NCBI GenBank assembly: GCA_046565505.1
Contig: JBKHYJ010000022.1
Location: 186,001-250,000 of the forward strand
DNA length: 64,000 bases
DNA from: JBKHYJ01 sp046565505
Lineage (GTDB): Bacteria; Acidobacteriota; Blastocatellia; UBA7656
Direction of reading: 5' to 3'
Below are positions 36,871 through 43,989 of the stretch, one piece after another. Position numbers and translations under genes: made by a program. Positions within the stretch are counted from its first letter, which is position 1, and each line of letters begins with the position of its first letter. Below the pieces are notes generated by a model that worked only from the letters and a program-made list of their open reading frames with translations, was not told the DNA's origin and made no database searches.

Positions 36871-37596
36871 ATGACAAGCTTGATTCTAACGGCACTGATG
36901 TTCCTGTCGGCCGGCTGGCAGGCGCAGGATGGCGCATACGCCAAATCAGACAAGCTCTTCGCGGGCCGCGACAACCTTGAGAGCTTAAAGCAAGCGGTCT
37001 CTATGATGGAAGAATCGACCGCGCGCGATAAGACCAGTTACGAGGCGTCGTGGCGCCTGGCGAAATACCTGTACTACCTGGCGGACATGGAGGCCGATGA
37101 GCCGAAAAAGACCAGGCTGATTCGCCGCGCGATTGACGCGGCGAAAAAAGCCGTCGCGCTCGACGCCGCGCGGGTCGAGGGCCACTTCTGGCTGGCGGCG
37201 GCGAGCGGCCAGTTGGCCGACCTGAAAGGCGGGGTCAGCAGCGTGGGGCTTGTTAAAACCATCCGAAAAGAGTTTGAAGCCGCGCTCGCGATCGAGCCTT
37301 CTTACGAAAACGGCGCATCGTTTCTCGCCCTGGGCCAGATTGATTTGAGCCTGCCCAGGCTGCTCGGGGGGAGCGAGCGCAGGGGCCTGGCGCGGCTGGA
37401 AGAGGGGCTCAGGGCGTACCAGAGCAACGCCGAGCTGAAGCTCGCCGCCGCCGAGGCGTACGAGAAGAAGGGAAGGAGAGACGAGGCGCGAAAACTGCTG
37501 GAAAGCATACTCACGACGCCCGACCCGGCGAGGTCCCCGAATGAAATTGAAGACATCAGGGATAAAGCGCGCCGCCTGCTTGAGAGGCTGAAATAG
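36871..37596 (+). CDS. TatT-like secreted helical-repeat (TPR) protein
   Basis: 241-residue protein with an N-terminal signal-like segment (MTSLILTALMFLSAGWQAQ) and an all-helical repeat body. Segments such as ARVEGHFWLAAASGQLADLK, VKTIRKEFEAALAIEPSYEN and ALGQIDLSLPRLLGGSERRG match the TRAP-transporter TatT component family, which is periplasmic and trimeric. No TRAP permease is encoded nearby, so partnership is unclear. ATG 36871 is used; a TTG at 36865 overlaps the stop codon of the glycosyltransferase and would add two residues. The closeness implies coupling to that gene. Confidence 0.8.
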   Translation: MTSLILTALMFLSAGWQAQDGAYAKSDKLFAGRDNLESLKQAVSMMEESTARDKTSYEASWRLAKYLYYLADMEADEPKKTRLIRRAIDAAKKAVALDAARVEGHFWLAAASGQLADLKGGVSSVGLVKTIRKEFEAALAIEPSYENGASFLALGQIDLSLPRLLGGSERRGLARLEEGLRAYQSNAELKLAAAEAYEKKGRRDEARKLLESILTTPDPARSPNEIEDIRDKARRLLERLK

Positions 37597-37738
37597 CCCG
37601 CGCCGCTCACCGCGACGCCCCAGGTGAACAGGTCAGCATGCCCGGAGAAGGGCGGCCCGATCATCGGCCTTACGGCGCGGCGCTTTGCGGTCTATGCGTC
37701 CGGTTGATCGTTACGCGCTCCGCGTAAGATCTATTTAA

Positions 37739-37767
37739 TTGACAGGCATGGCTAATCTTCCTAGAAT
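37739..37767 (+). promoter_or_regulatory. Strong candidate sigma-70 promoter of the C25 peptidase gene
   Basis: TTGACA (37739-37744), 17 bases, TAGAAT (37762-37767): all six and five of six consensus bases. It lies in the 329-base gap (37597-37925) after the TatT-like gene and predicts a leader of about 150 bases ending at AGGAGGAG (37913-37920), five bases before the ATG. No other gene is seen in the gap; the leader is long enough for a regulatory structure, but none was recognised. Confidence 0.6.
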
Positions 37768-37925
37768 AGTGCCGCTACAAATAGAGATTCTGGTTGTCGC
37801 ACACAGATAGTAGTCCTGACACTGCAACGTTAACCGCAATACCTTCCCCAAGTCGCTCTTTCTATAAGGCGGCGAAGCACACGCTTGCATGTTCCCTGGG
37901 GCAAAAGCGTCTAGGAGGAGAACAC

Positions 37926-40900
37926 ATGAAGACTGCAAACAACGGCACCCGAATAAGAAGAGGCTTTTCACGACCCAATCCGGCTCGGCATATGCGGCTC
38001 GGCCTTGGCGGCGCGTTCTTTATCGCGGCCTTAGCTATTGCGGCTTCGTTCGTCATGTCGCCTCCGCCCGTCGGAGCCATAGGCGGAAACCCGTCACTGA
38101 CCGTGGTCATCAGTCAGGTCTACGGGGGCGCGGGCTGCGGGACGGCCGGCTGCTCCACGTACCAGAATGATTTCATAGAGCTATTCAACAGAGGCACCAC
38201 CCCCGTCTCTATAAACGGGTGGTCGGTTCAATACGCGGCCGCGACCGGCACGTCCTGGCAAGTTACGAGCCTGCCGAACGTGACCTTGCAGCCGGGCCAG
38301 TATTTTCTAGTCTCGGAGTCTTTCAGCGCTAATGGGGTAAATCCGCTCCCGACTGCTGACGCGACCGGGACGATTGCCATGAGCGCGACGGCGGGCAAAG
38401 TTGCGCTGGTAAATTGCACCACCGCGCTCACGGGCGCTTGCCCCTCGAACGTCACAGGCGCATGCTCGATCATAGATTTTGTCGGCTACGGGGCCACCGC
38501 GAACTGCTCCGAAACGAGCCCCGCGCCGGCACCATCTACGACCACCGCGGATGTCAGGGGCGGCGGCGGGGTCGCCGAAACCGATAACAACAGTACCGAC
38601 TTCAGCGCGAGCGCCCCGACCCCACGAAACACCGCTTCGCCGTTCGGCACGCCCACCGACGCGAAGCTCATTTCTTTTGACGCGACACGGTACGAAGACG
38701 GGCAGGTGCTTCTCAAATGGAGGACCGGGTTTGAAGTGGAAAACCTGGGCTTCAACATCTATAGAGAAGATGGCGGCGGCAAACAAACTCGCATCAACCC
38801 GCAGATGATCGCCGGCTCGGCTTTGTTAGTCGGCGCTCAAACTAATTTGATGTCCGGGCGGGGCTACGAATGGTCGGACGGGGCGGCGGGTGAAAAAGAT
38901 GTCCGCTACTGGATCGAATCGGTTGACCTCAATGGTCAGAGCGCCTGGCACGGTCCGTTCGCGATAGACCGTACGCTCCCGCGCGAGGCGCTGCCCCCGC
39001 GGAGAGGTCGCGCGCCGCTGTTGAGCAGCCTCGGGGTAGGCGGCGCTCGGGGGAACTTTACGGACGCGGTCCCCCGCGTTGCCGACGCGGCCCGCCCGGC
39101 GAATTCGGCCCGGCCTGCGGCCGCGCGATTTGCCGCACAGTCCGATTCGGCGGCGCGGCCCGCCATCAAGCTTTCGGTCAGGCGGGAGGGTTGGTATCGA
39201 ATTACTCAGCCTGATCTCGTTGCGGCGGGCCTTGACCCTGGCACCGACCCGCGCGATTTGCGGTTGCTCGCCGAAGGGCAGGAACAACCGCTCTCAGTCA
39301 TAGGCGAGGGTGACAGGCGATTCGATTCGTCCGACGCCATAGAATTCTATGGCCTGGGGCTGGACACGCCTTCGACGGATGCGCGCGCGTACTGGCTCGT
39401 CGCGGGGGCGCAAGCGGGCAGCCGAGTCAAGGCCGCCAAGGGGAGCGGCTCCCGGGCCGCCGCTGCGAGTTTCCCTTACACAGTGGAGAGAAAGGATAAG
39501 GCAGTCTACTTCTCGTCGCTCAGGAACGGGGAGGAGGAGAACTTCTTCGGCGCGGTCATAGCCGCGGCGCCTGTCGATCAAGCTATATTCTTACGGCACG
39601 TCGACCTTGCCTCGCGCGAAGACGCGACGCTTGAAGTGGCTCTGCAAGGGGTGACCGCGCCCGCGCACCAGGTGAGAGTTCAAATGAACGGCACTGACCT
39701 CGGCGAGATTTCATTCGTCTCGCAGGCGGAGGGGTCGGCGAAGTATTCGCTGCCTCACGCCGCCCTCAAAGAGGGCGAGAATAAAGTCACTCTCACGAGG
39801 CAGGGAGGCGACTCGGACGTGAGCCTCGTACGCTCGATCCGCCTGACCTACCGGCACACTTACGCGGCGGACGATAACGCCCTGCGGTTCACCGCCACAA
39901 GCAAACAGCGCGTTACGATAGACGGTTTCAGTGGCCCGGCAGTCCGCGTAATGGACGTGACCGACCCGAATGACGCGCGCGAGGTGCGCGGCCAGGTCGA
40001 GCAGCGGGCCGGCGGCTTCGCGGTCACACTCAGCGTGCCGAAGGGCGGGCGGCGGACCTTATTGGCTTTCGGCGACGATCAGGTCAGGCGGCCCGAGCAT
40101 GTCAGCCCGTCCCGACCGTCCGGGCTGCGCGACAAGGCGTTGCGGGCGGACCTCGTCATCATAACGAGGCGTGATTTTTTCGCGAGCGTCGAGCCGCTTA
40201 AACAACTGCGCGAGAGCCAGGGCCTCGGCGTGTTGGCCGCCGATGTAGATGAAATCTACGACGAGTTCAGCTACGGCGAGAAGTCCCCGAAGGCGCTGAA
40301 GGACTTTCTCGCGTACGCGAAAGCGAGCTGGTCGAAGGCGCCGCGCTTCGTCCTGCTTGTTGGCGACGCCAGCTTTGACCCGAGGAGCTACCTGGGCAAC
40401 GAAGACGGCGACATAGTCCCGACGAAACTCATCGACACGGTCCTGATGGAGACCTCATCCGACGACTGGTTCGCCGACTTCAAAGGGGACATGCTGGCCG
40501 AGATGGCTATAGGCCGCCTGCCCGCCCGTACCCCCCGGGAGGCGGCGACGATGGTCGAGAAAATCATCGGCTACGACCCGGCCAGGACGGACGGCGTGTT
40601 GTTGATTTCAGACAGCAATGACGACGGGATCGATTTCGAGGGAGAGACCTCGCGGCTCACCGGATTTATACCCTCGCGCCTGAGCATAGGTGTGGTCACG
40701 AGGGGGCGGATGAGCGACGCGGCCGCCAAAGGCATGGTGATTGACGGCATAAAGCGCGGGCAAAAGATAATCAACTACTTCGGCCACGGGAGCGTGGACG
40801 TGTGGAGGGGCGACCTGCTCACGTCAGCCGACGCGAAAGAGGTCGCAAACGGCGGGGGCCTTTCTATACTGCTTAGCATCACCTGCCTGAACGGCTATTT

Positions 40901-41171
40901 CCAGGACGCCGCGATTGATAGCCTGGCCGAATCTCTGATAAAAGTAGAGCGGGGCGGCGCGGCCGCCGTGTGGGCGTCCTCAGGGATGTGCGGCGCGGAC
41001 GAGCAGGCGTTGATGAATCAGGCGATGTTCCGGTTGATGTTCGGCGAGGATGGGAACAATGAGGCGTCGACGCTGGGCGAGGCGGCGCTGAAGGCTAAGA
41101 CGTTTATAGCCGATGGCGACACGCGCCGGACGTATATTCTATTCGGCGACCCCACGATGAGGTTCAGGTGA
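37926..41171 (+). CDS. Secreted lamin-tail / C25 (gingipain-type) cysteine peptidase
   Basis: 1081-residue exported protein. The N-terminus has a long basic stretch then a hydrophobic segment (about 30-50). A lamin-tail-like domain spans about 55-240 (ISQVYGGAG, NDFIELFNRGTTPVSINGWS, TLQPGQYFLV). A fibronectin-like module spans about 247-345 (VLLKWRTGFEVENLGFNIYR). A linker and a beta-rich region follow. The C-terminal C25 caspase-like domain spans about 740-1081, with His954 (NYFGHGS) and Cys987 (SITCLNG) as the catalytic pair. The protein ends at GDPTMRFR with no C-terminal type IX secretion signal domain. Predicted to act outside the cell on proteins. Start ATG 37926 is supported by AGGAGGAG five bases upstream. 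Confidence 0.88.
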   Translation: MKTANNGTRIRRGFSRPNPARHMRLGLGGAFFIAALAIAASFVMSPPPVGAIGGNPSLTVVISQVYGGAGCGTAGCSTYQNDFIELFNRGTTPVSINGWSVQYAAATGTSWQVTSLPNVTLQPGQYFLVSESFSANGVNPLPTADATGTIAMSATAGKVALVNCTTALTGACPSNVTGACSIIDFVGYGATANCSETSPAPAPSTTTADVRGGGGVAETDNNSTDFSASAPTPRNTASPFGTPTDAKLISFDATRYEDGQVLLKWRTGFEVENLGFNIYREDGGGKQTRINPQMIAGSALLVGAQTNLMSGRGYEWSDGAAGEKDVRYWIESVDLNGQSAWHGPFAIDRTLPREALPPRRGRAPLLSSLGVGGARGNFTDAVPRVADAARPANSARPAAARFAAQSDSAARPAIKLSVRREGWYRITQPDLVAAGLDPGTDPRDLRLLAEGQEQPLSVIGEGDRRFDSSDAIEFYGLGLDTPSTDARAYWLVAGAQAGSRVKAAKGSGSRAAAASFPYTVERKDKAVYFSSLRNGEEENFFGAVIAAAPVDQAIFLRHVDLASREDATLEVALQGVTAPAHQVRVQMNGTDLGEISFVSQAEGSAKYSLPHAALKEGENKVTLTRQGGDSDVSLVRSIRLTYRHTYAADDNALRFTATSKQRVTIDGFSGPAVRVMDVTDPNDAREVRGQVEQRAGGFAVTLSVPKGGRRTLLAFGDDQVRRPEHVSPSRPSGLRDKALRADLVIITRRDFFASVEPLKQLRESQGLGVLAADVDEIYDEFSYGEKSPKALKDFLAYAKASWSKAPRFVLLVGDASFDPRSYLGNEDGDIVPTKLIDTVLMETSSDDWFADFKGDMLAEMAIGRLPARTPREAATMVEKIIGYDPARTDGVLLISDSNDDGIDFEGETSRLTGFIPSRLSIGVVTRGRMSDAAAKGMVIDGIKRGQKIINYFGHGSVDVWRGDLLTSADAKEVANGGGLSILLSITCLNGYFQDAAIDSLAESLIKVERGGAAAVWASSGMCGADEQALMNQAMFRLMFGEDGNNEASTLGEAALKAKTFIADGDTRRTYILFGDPTMRFR

Positions 41172-41262
41172 AGCGCACGGCGGGCACATTTTTTGGGGCG
41201 GCCGCCCCGGCCTGATGTTTTATGATGCCGCCGGGCGGCCGCCTCATCCGTGCGGTCACTCG

Positions 41263-41290
41263 TTGACTAAGTCAGGGCCCCCGTTATAAA
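41263..41290 (+). promoter_or_regulatory. Candidate promoter of the HPr-kinase-like gene
   Basis: TTGACT (41263-41268), 16 bases, TATAAA (41285-41290), directly upstream of the ribosome-binding site GGGAGG at 41309-41314. It gives the three-gene kinase/PqqD/nucleotidyltransferase module its own start of transcription, separate from the C25 peptidase gene. Confidence 0.5.
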
Positions 41291-41320
41291 AGATCGTTAC
41301 GAACTGATGGGAGGTTATTG

Positions 41321-41365
41321 GTGTCAGAGTTAGAATTGCCGCGACTTAAAACTCCTTCGACTTGA
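41321..41365 (+). CDS. Possible 14-residue leader frame ending in TGA, in frame with the kinase
   Basis: GTG at 41321 has the best ribosome-binding site in the area (GGGAGG, six bases upstream) and opens a frame encoding MSELELPRLKTPST. The frame stops at TGA 41363-41365, immediately next to the kinase ATG at 41366 and in the same reading frame. The kinase ATG itself has no ribosome-binding site. Either the leader is translated and ribosomes restart, or the kinase originally began at this GTG and carries a nonsense codon, or TGA is read through. A real small leader cannot be told from these alternatives by sequence alone. Confidence 0.4.
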   Translation: MSELELPRLKTPST

Positions 41366-42193
41366 ATGGACAAAATAGACCGCCTGGTCTGGGCGGACGG
41401 GATCTCAATCTTATCTTACGGGGTGCGCGTAGGGATTCGTGTGAACAAGCCGGGGGTGCTTGAAAAAATCCTGCCGTTTCTCCCCCCCGGGTGGAAGCCA
41501 TCATCGACGCCCATCGTCGACCGGGTGTATTCGATAATAGCCGGCGGCCAGGGGCCCAAGCCGAACATCCGCCTGTTCAACATCGTCTACGCGAACGCGA
41601 GCAGAATAGCGCGCACGCCCGAGCTGTTTCAGGCGATAGACGCGTTTGAATCGGACCTTCAGTTATACGTGGCCGAAACGTCCCCGCGCAGGGTGTTCGT
41701 GCACGCGGGGGTCGTGGGCTGGCAAGGGAAGGCCATCGTGATACCTGGGCGCAGCTTCAGCGGCAAGACGACCCTGACGGCCGAACTGGTGAAGGCCGGA
41801 ATGACTTACTACTCCGACGAGTACGCGGTGCTTGATGCGCAAGGGCGCGTGCATCATTACGCGCGGCCCCTTTCTATTCGAGAGAATGGGCACCTTGAGA
41901 AACCGAAGAAATATCAGGTGGAAACGCTCGGGGGCCAACCCGGGTCTAAGCCGCTCCCGGTCGGTCTGGTTGTCGTCAGCAAGTACAAGCCGGGGGCGAG
42001 GTGGCGGCCCCGCCAACTGTCGGCGGGCGAGGGCGCGCTCGCGCTCCTCGCCAACACCGTGTCGGCGCGGCGAGAGCCGCAAACCACGCTTGCTACGCTC
42101 CATAAGGTAGTCTCGCGGGCCCCTGTGCTCAAGGGGCAGCGTGGCGAGGCTCAGCAGGTAATTGATTTTATTCTTGCGCAATTAGGGGATTAA
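41366..42193 (+). CDS. HPr-kinase-like P-loop protein
   Basis: 275-residue soluble protein with a Walker A motif GRSFSGKTTL at about 128-137, then YYSDEYAVLD (about 151-160), in which the acidic residues correspond to the HprK metal/base region. Upstream parts (YGVRVGIRVN, RRVFVHAGVVGWQGKAIVI) match HprK-related kinases found in lasso-peptide and PqqD gene clusters. In some of those clusters the kinase phosphorylates the precursor peptide; that role is not shown for this subgroup. It precedes the PqqD/cysteine-rich gene by 99 bases. No phosphotransferase-system genes are nearby, so regulation of HPr is unlikely. Confidence 0.8.
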   Translation: MDKIDRLVWADGISILSYGVRVGIRVNKPGVLEKILPFLPPGWKPSSTPIVDRVYSIIAGGQGPKPNIRLFNIVYANASRIARTPELFQAIDAFESDLQLYVAETSPRRVFVHAGVVGWQGKAIVIPGRSFSGKTTLTAELVKAGMTYYSDEYAVLDAQGRVHHYARPLSIRENGHLEKPKKYQVETLGGQPGSKPLPVGLVVVSKYKPGARWRPRQLSAGEGALALLANTVSARREPQTTLATLHKVVSRAPVLKGQRGEAQQVIDFILAQLGD

Positions 42194-42209
42194 CGGCCGG
42201 CCATTTTTA

Positions 42210-42239
42210 TTGACAATGACACGCGTTGAGTAGTATAAC
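42210..42239 (+). promoter_or_regulatory. Promoter of the PqqD/cysteine-rich protein gene
   Basis: TTGACA (42210-42215), 18 bases, TATAAC (42234-42239), matching all and five of six consensus bases. The predicted leader is about 45 bases, ending at GGAG 42284-42287, five bases before the ATG. This suggests the cysteine-rich protein is made at a higher level than the kinase, as expected if it is the product or substrate of the module. Confidence 0.55.
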
Positions 42240-42292
42240 CCTCTGAGCGTATATGTCGTTCTTGACATCTGCGATAAGAAAGCGGAGCCACT

Positions 42293-42778
42293 ATGAAAAA
42301 CAGAAGAGAGCAGGCAGTACCCGAAGCGCGGTCGGAAGGTCTGGTAGTACAACATCTGACGGATGAACTGCTGGTCTACGATCAGGATCGACACAAAGCG
42401 CATTGCCTCAACCACACGGCCGCACTGGTGTGGAGACACTGTGACGGTAAGAACACGGCCGCGGACATAGCCAGGAAGCTAAGCCGGGACGCGAAGGCGG
42501 AAGTAGAGGCGGAAGTGGTGTGGCTAGCTCTGGACCAGCTATCCAGGACGCGGCTCCTGAAGCAGAAGGTCAGTAGTGACGGGGCAGGGGTGAGCCGAAG
42601 AGAGGTGATGAGGCGTATAGGGATAGGGGCCGCCGTGGCGTTGCCCCTGGTCACCAGCATAGTGGCGCCGAAGGCTTCGCAGGCGGCCAATTGCAGGCCG
42701 TCAGGCGCCGCCTGTACCGCCGCCGCGCAGTGCTGTTCGGGGTTGTGCCCCGGCGCCCCCAGCGGGACCTGCGCGTGA
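42293..42778 (+). CDS. PqqD-domain protein fused to a Tat-like segment and a knottin-like six-cysteine tail
   Basis: 161-residue protein with three parts. Residues about 10-92 resemble PqqD, the peptide-binding chaperone/RiPP recognition fold (VYDQDRHKAHCLNHTAALVW, DIARKLS). Residues 101-131 contain SRREVMRR followed by a hydrophobic stretch and KASQA, like a twin-arginine signal placed internally. Residues 134-160 hold six cysteines spaced C-x6-C-x5-C-C-x3-C-x7-C (positions 134, 141, 147, 148, 152, 160), the framework of inhibitor-cystine-knot miniproteins. The architecture looks like a recognition domain that carries its own exported mini-protein. It has a near-consensus promoter and a good ribosome-binding site. 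The neighbours are a kinase-like and a nucleotidyltransferase-like gene, suggesting modification before export. Function is unknown; the disulfide fold is predicted from spacing only. Confidence 0.8.
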   Translation: MKNRREQAVPEARSEGLVVQHLTDELLVYDQDRHKAHCLNHTAALVWRHCDGKNTAADIARKLSRDAKAEVEAEVVWLALDQLSRTRLLKQKVSSDGAGVSRREVMRRIGIGAAVALPLVTSIVAPKASQAANCRPSGAACTAAAQCCSGLCPGAPSGTCA

Positions 42779-42825
42779 GTCGTTTTAAGCGTCCTTGATA
42801 TTTTCTGCGCACTTTACGTTTCGAG

Positions 42826-42846
42826 GGAGGTCAGGGGCTGACCTCC
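42826..42846 (+). repeat. Perfect 9-base inverted repeat abutting the nucleotidyltransferase start codon
   Basis: GGAGGTCAG (42826-42834), GGG, CTGACCTCC (42838-42846), ending at the base before ATG 42847. The left arm carries the only purine-rich ribosome-binding sequence (GGAGG; AGGGG spans the loop), so in RNA the stem would mask it. As DNA it is a symmetrical site that could bind a regulator. Confidence 0.6.
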
Positions 42847-43929
42847 ATGTCTGAACCTACCGCGAGAAAAAAACCCGGGGAGTTGGTCGCGTCGGTCCTC
42901 AAGGGGGCCTGGCGACGCTCCCCCCCGCCGCTCGATATATCCGCCGAAGAACTTGAAACTGTCGCGCCGCTGCTTCTGGGGTCGGGGGCGGGCGCGCTAG
43001 GCTGGTGGCGAATCAGACAGACAGGTTTGAGACAGACCCCCGCCGCCTTGCAGCTTCAAGAGGCGTACCGCCTGCACTCTCTCCAGTCCGCGCTTCACGA
43101 AGCCCAGATCAAGGAGGTCGTAACGCTGCTTCGCTCAGCCGGTGTAGCGCCCGTGCTCGTTAAAGGGTGGGCGGTGGCGCGCCTCTACCCCGAGATGGGG
43201 CTGCGGCCTTACGGCGACATTGATTTATGTTTCAAGCCCGGCGACTTCCCGACCGCGGAAGCGACGCTGAGGAGGCCGGCAGGTAAGCGGTATGACGTTG
43301 ATTTGCATGAAGGCTTCGCCAAGCTCGACGACCTGAGCCCGGAGGAACTCCTCTCTCGCTCCAGGACCGTCAGCCTCGGCGGAGCGGAAGTCCGCATCCT
43401 CGGGTTGGAGGACCACCTCCGCATACTCTGCACTCACCTGCTTCGCCACAGCGCCTGGCGGCCGCTGTGGCTCTGCGATATCGCGGCAGCCATCGAATCC
43501 CTGCCCACGAATTTCGATTGGGGCCGTTTTCTCGGGGGTGACCCGCTCCAATCGGACTGGGTCGCATGCGCCATCGGCCTCGCGCACCAGTTGCTCGGGG
43601 TAGATGTGGGGCACACCCCCGTGGAATCGCGCGCTAAGAGGTTGCCCCGCTGGCTCGCGCCGCACGTCCTGAAAAATTGGAACAGGCCCTTCCCGGACTA
43701 CTACCCTCCGCTGTCGTACACGCGACCGCTGGCGAGTTACCTGCGCGACCCCAGGGGCCTGGTGACCACTCTCATAATGCGCTGGCCCGACCCGATCGAG
43801 GCGACAGTGAGGCTGAGGGGGCAGTTCAATGAATTTCCGAGGCTGCCCTATCAGTTGGGCAATCTCTTCTCGCGCGCGGGGAGGTTTTTGATCGCGCTGC
43901 CGAAATCTTTGCGCGATGGCGGCCAGTAA
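42847..43929 (+). CDS. NTP_transf_5-type nucleotidyltransferase
   Basis: 360-residue soluble protein. Its middle has the family signature LVKGWAVARLYPEMGLRPYG followed by DIDLCF (about residues 105-130), with the paired aspartates expected to bind metal. A His-rich LEDHLRILCTHLLRHSAW segment at about 195-212 also recurs in this family. NTP_transf_5 proteins accompany lasso-peptide and PqqD clusters and are thought to transfer a nucleotide to a peptide, protein or small molecule; activity is seldom demonstrated. It closes the module, 68 bases after the PqqD/cysteine-rich gene, and its start codon is flanked by a perfect inverted repeat. It is convergent with ftsZ. Confidence 0.82.
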   Translation: MSEPTARKKPGELVASVLKGAWRRSPPPLDISAEELETVAPLLLGSGAGALGWWRIRQTGLRQTPAALQLQEAYRLHSLQSALHEAQIKEVVTLLRSAGVAPVLVKGWAVARLYPEMGLRPYGDIDLCFKPGDFPTAEATLRRPAGKRYDVDLHEGFAKLDDLSPEELLSRSRTVSLGGAEVRILGLEDHLRILCTHLLRHSAWRPLWLCDIAAAIESLPTNFDWGRFLGGDPLQSDWVACAIGLAHQLLGVDVGHTPVESRAKRLPRWLAPHVLKNWNRPFPDYYPPLSYTRPLASYLRDPRGLVTTLIMRWPDPIEATVRLRGQFNEFPRLPYQLGNLFSRAGRFLIALPKSLRDGGQ

Positions 43930-43958
43930 AAAAGGCCGCTGCTAGTATGGCAGCGGCC
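43928..43958 (-). terminator. Intrinsic terminator of the dcw cluster after ftsZ
   Basis: On the minus strand: GGCCGCTGC, a seven-base loop, GCAGCGGCC, then six T. The stem is nine perfect base pairs (43934-43942 with 43950-43958). It lies directly after the stop of the convergent nucleotidyltransferase gene. Confidence 0.85.
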
Positions 43959-43989
43959 GGGCAGTCCAGAGGATTATCTACACCAGCAA

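Noticed and set aside
42262..42292. Second TTGACA (42262-42267) upstream of the PqqD fusion
   Set aside because: A -10 element at proper distance would fall on the ribosome-binding site, and no TATAAT-like sequence is there. The upstream pair at 42210-42239 is better.
41263..43929. Classical lasso-peptide biosynthesis cluster
   Set aside because: The kinase, PqqD and nucleotidyltransferase types fit, but no asparagine-synthetase-like cyclase, no transglutaminase-like leader peptidase and no lasso-type precursor were found here.
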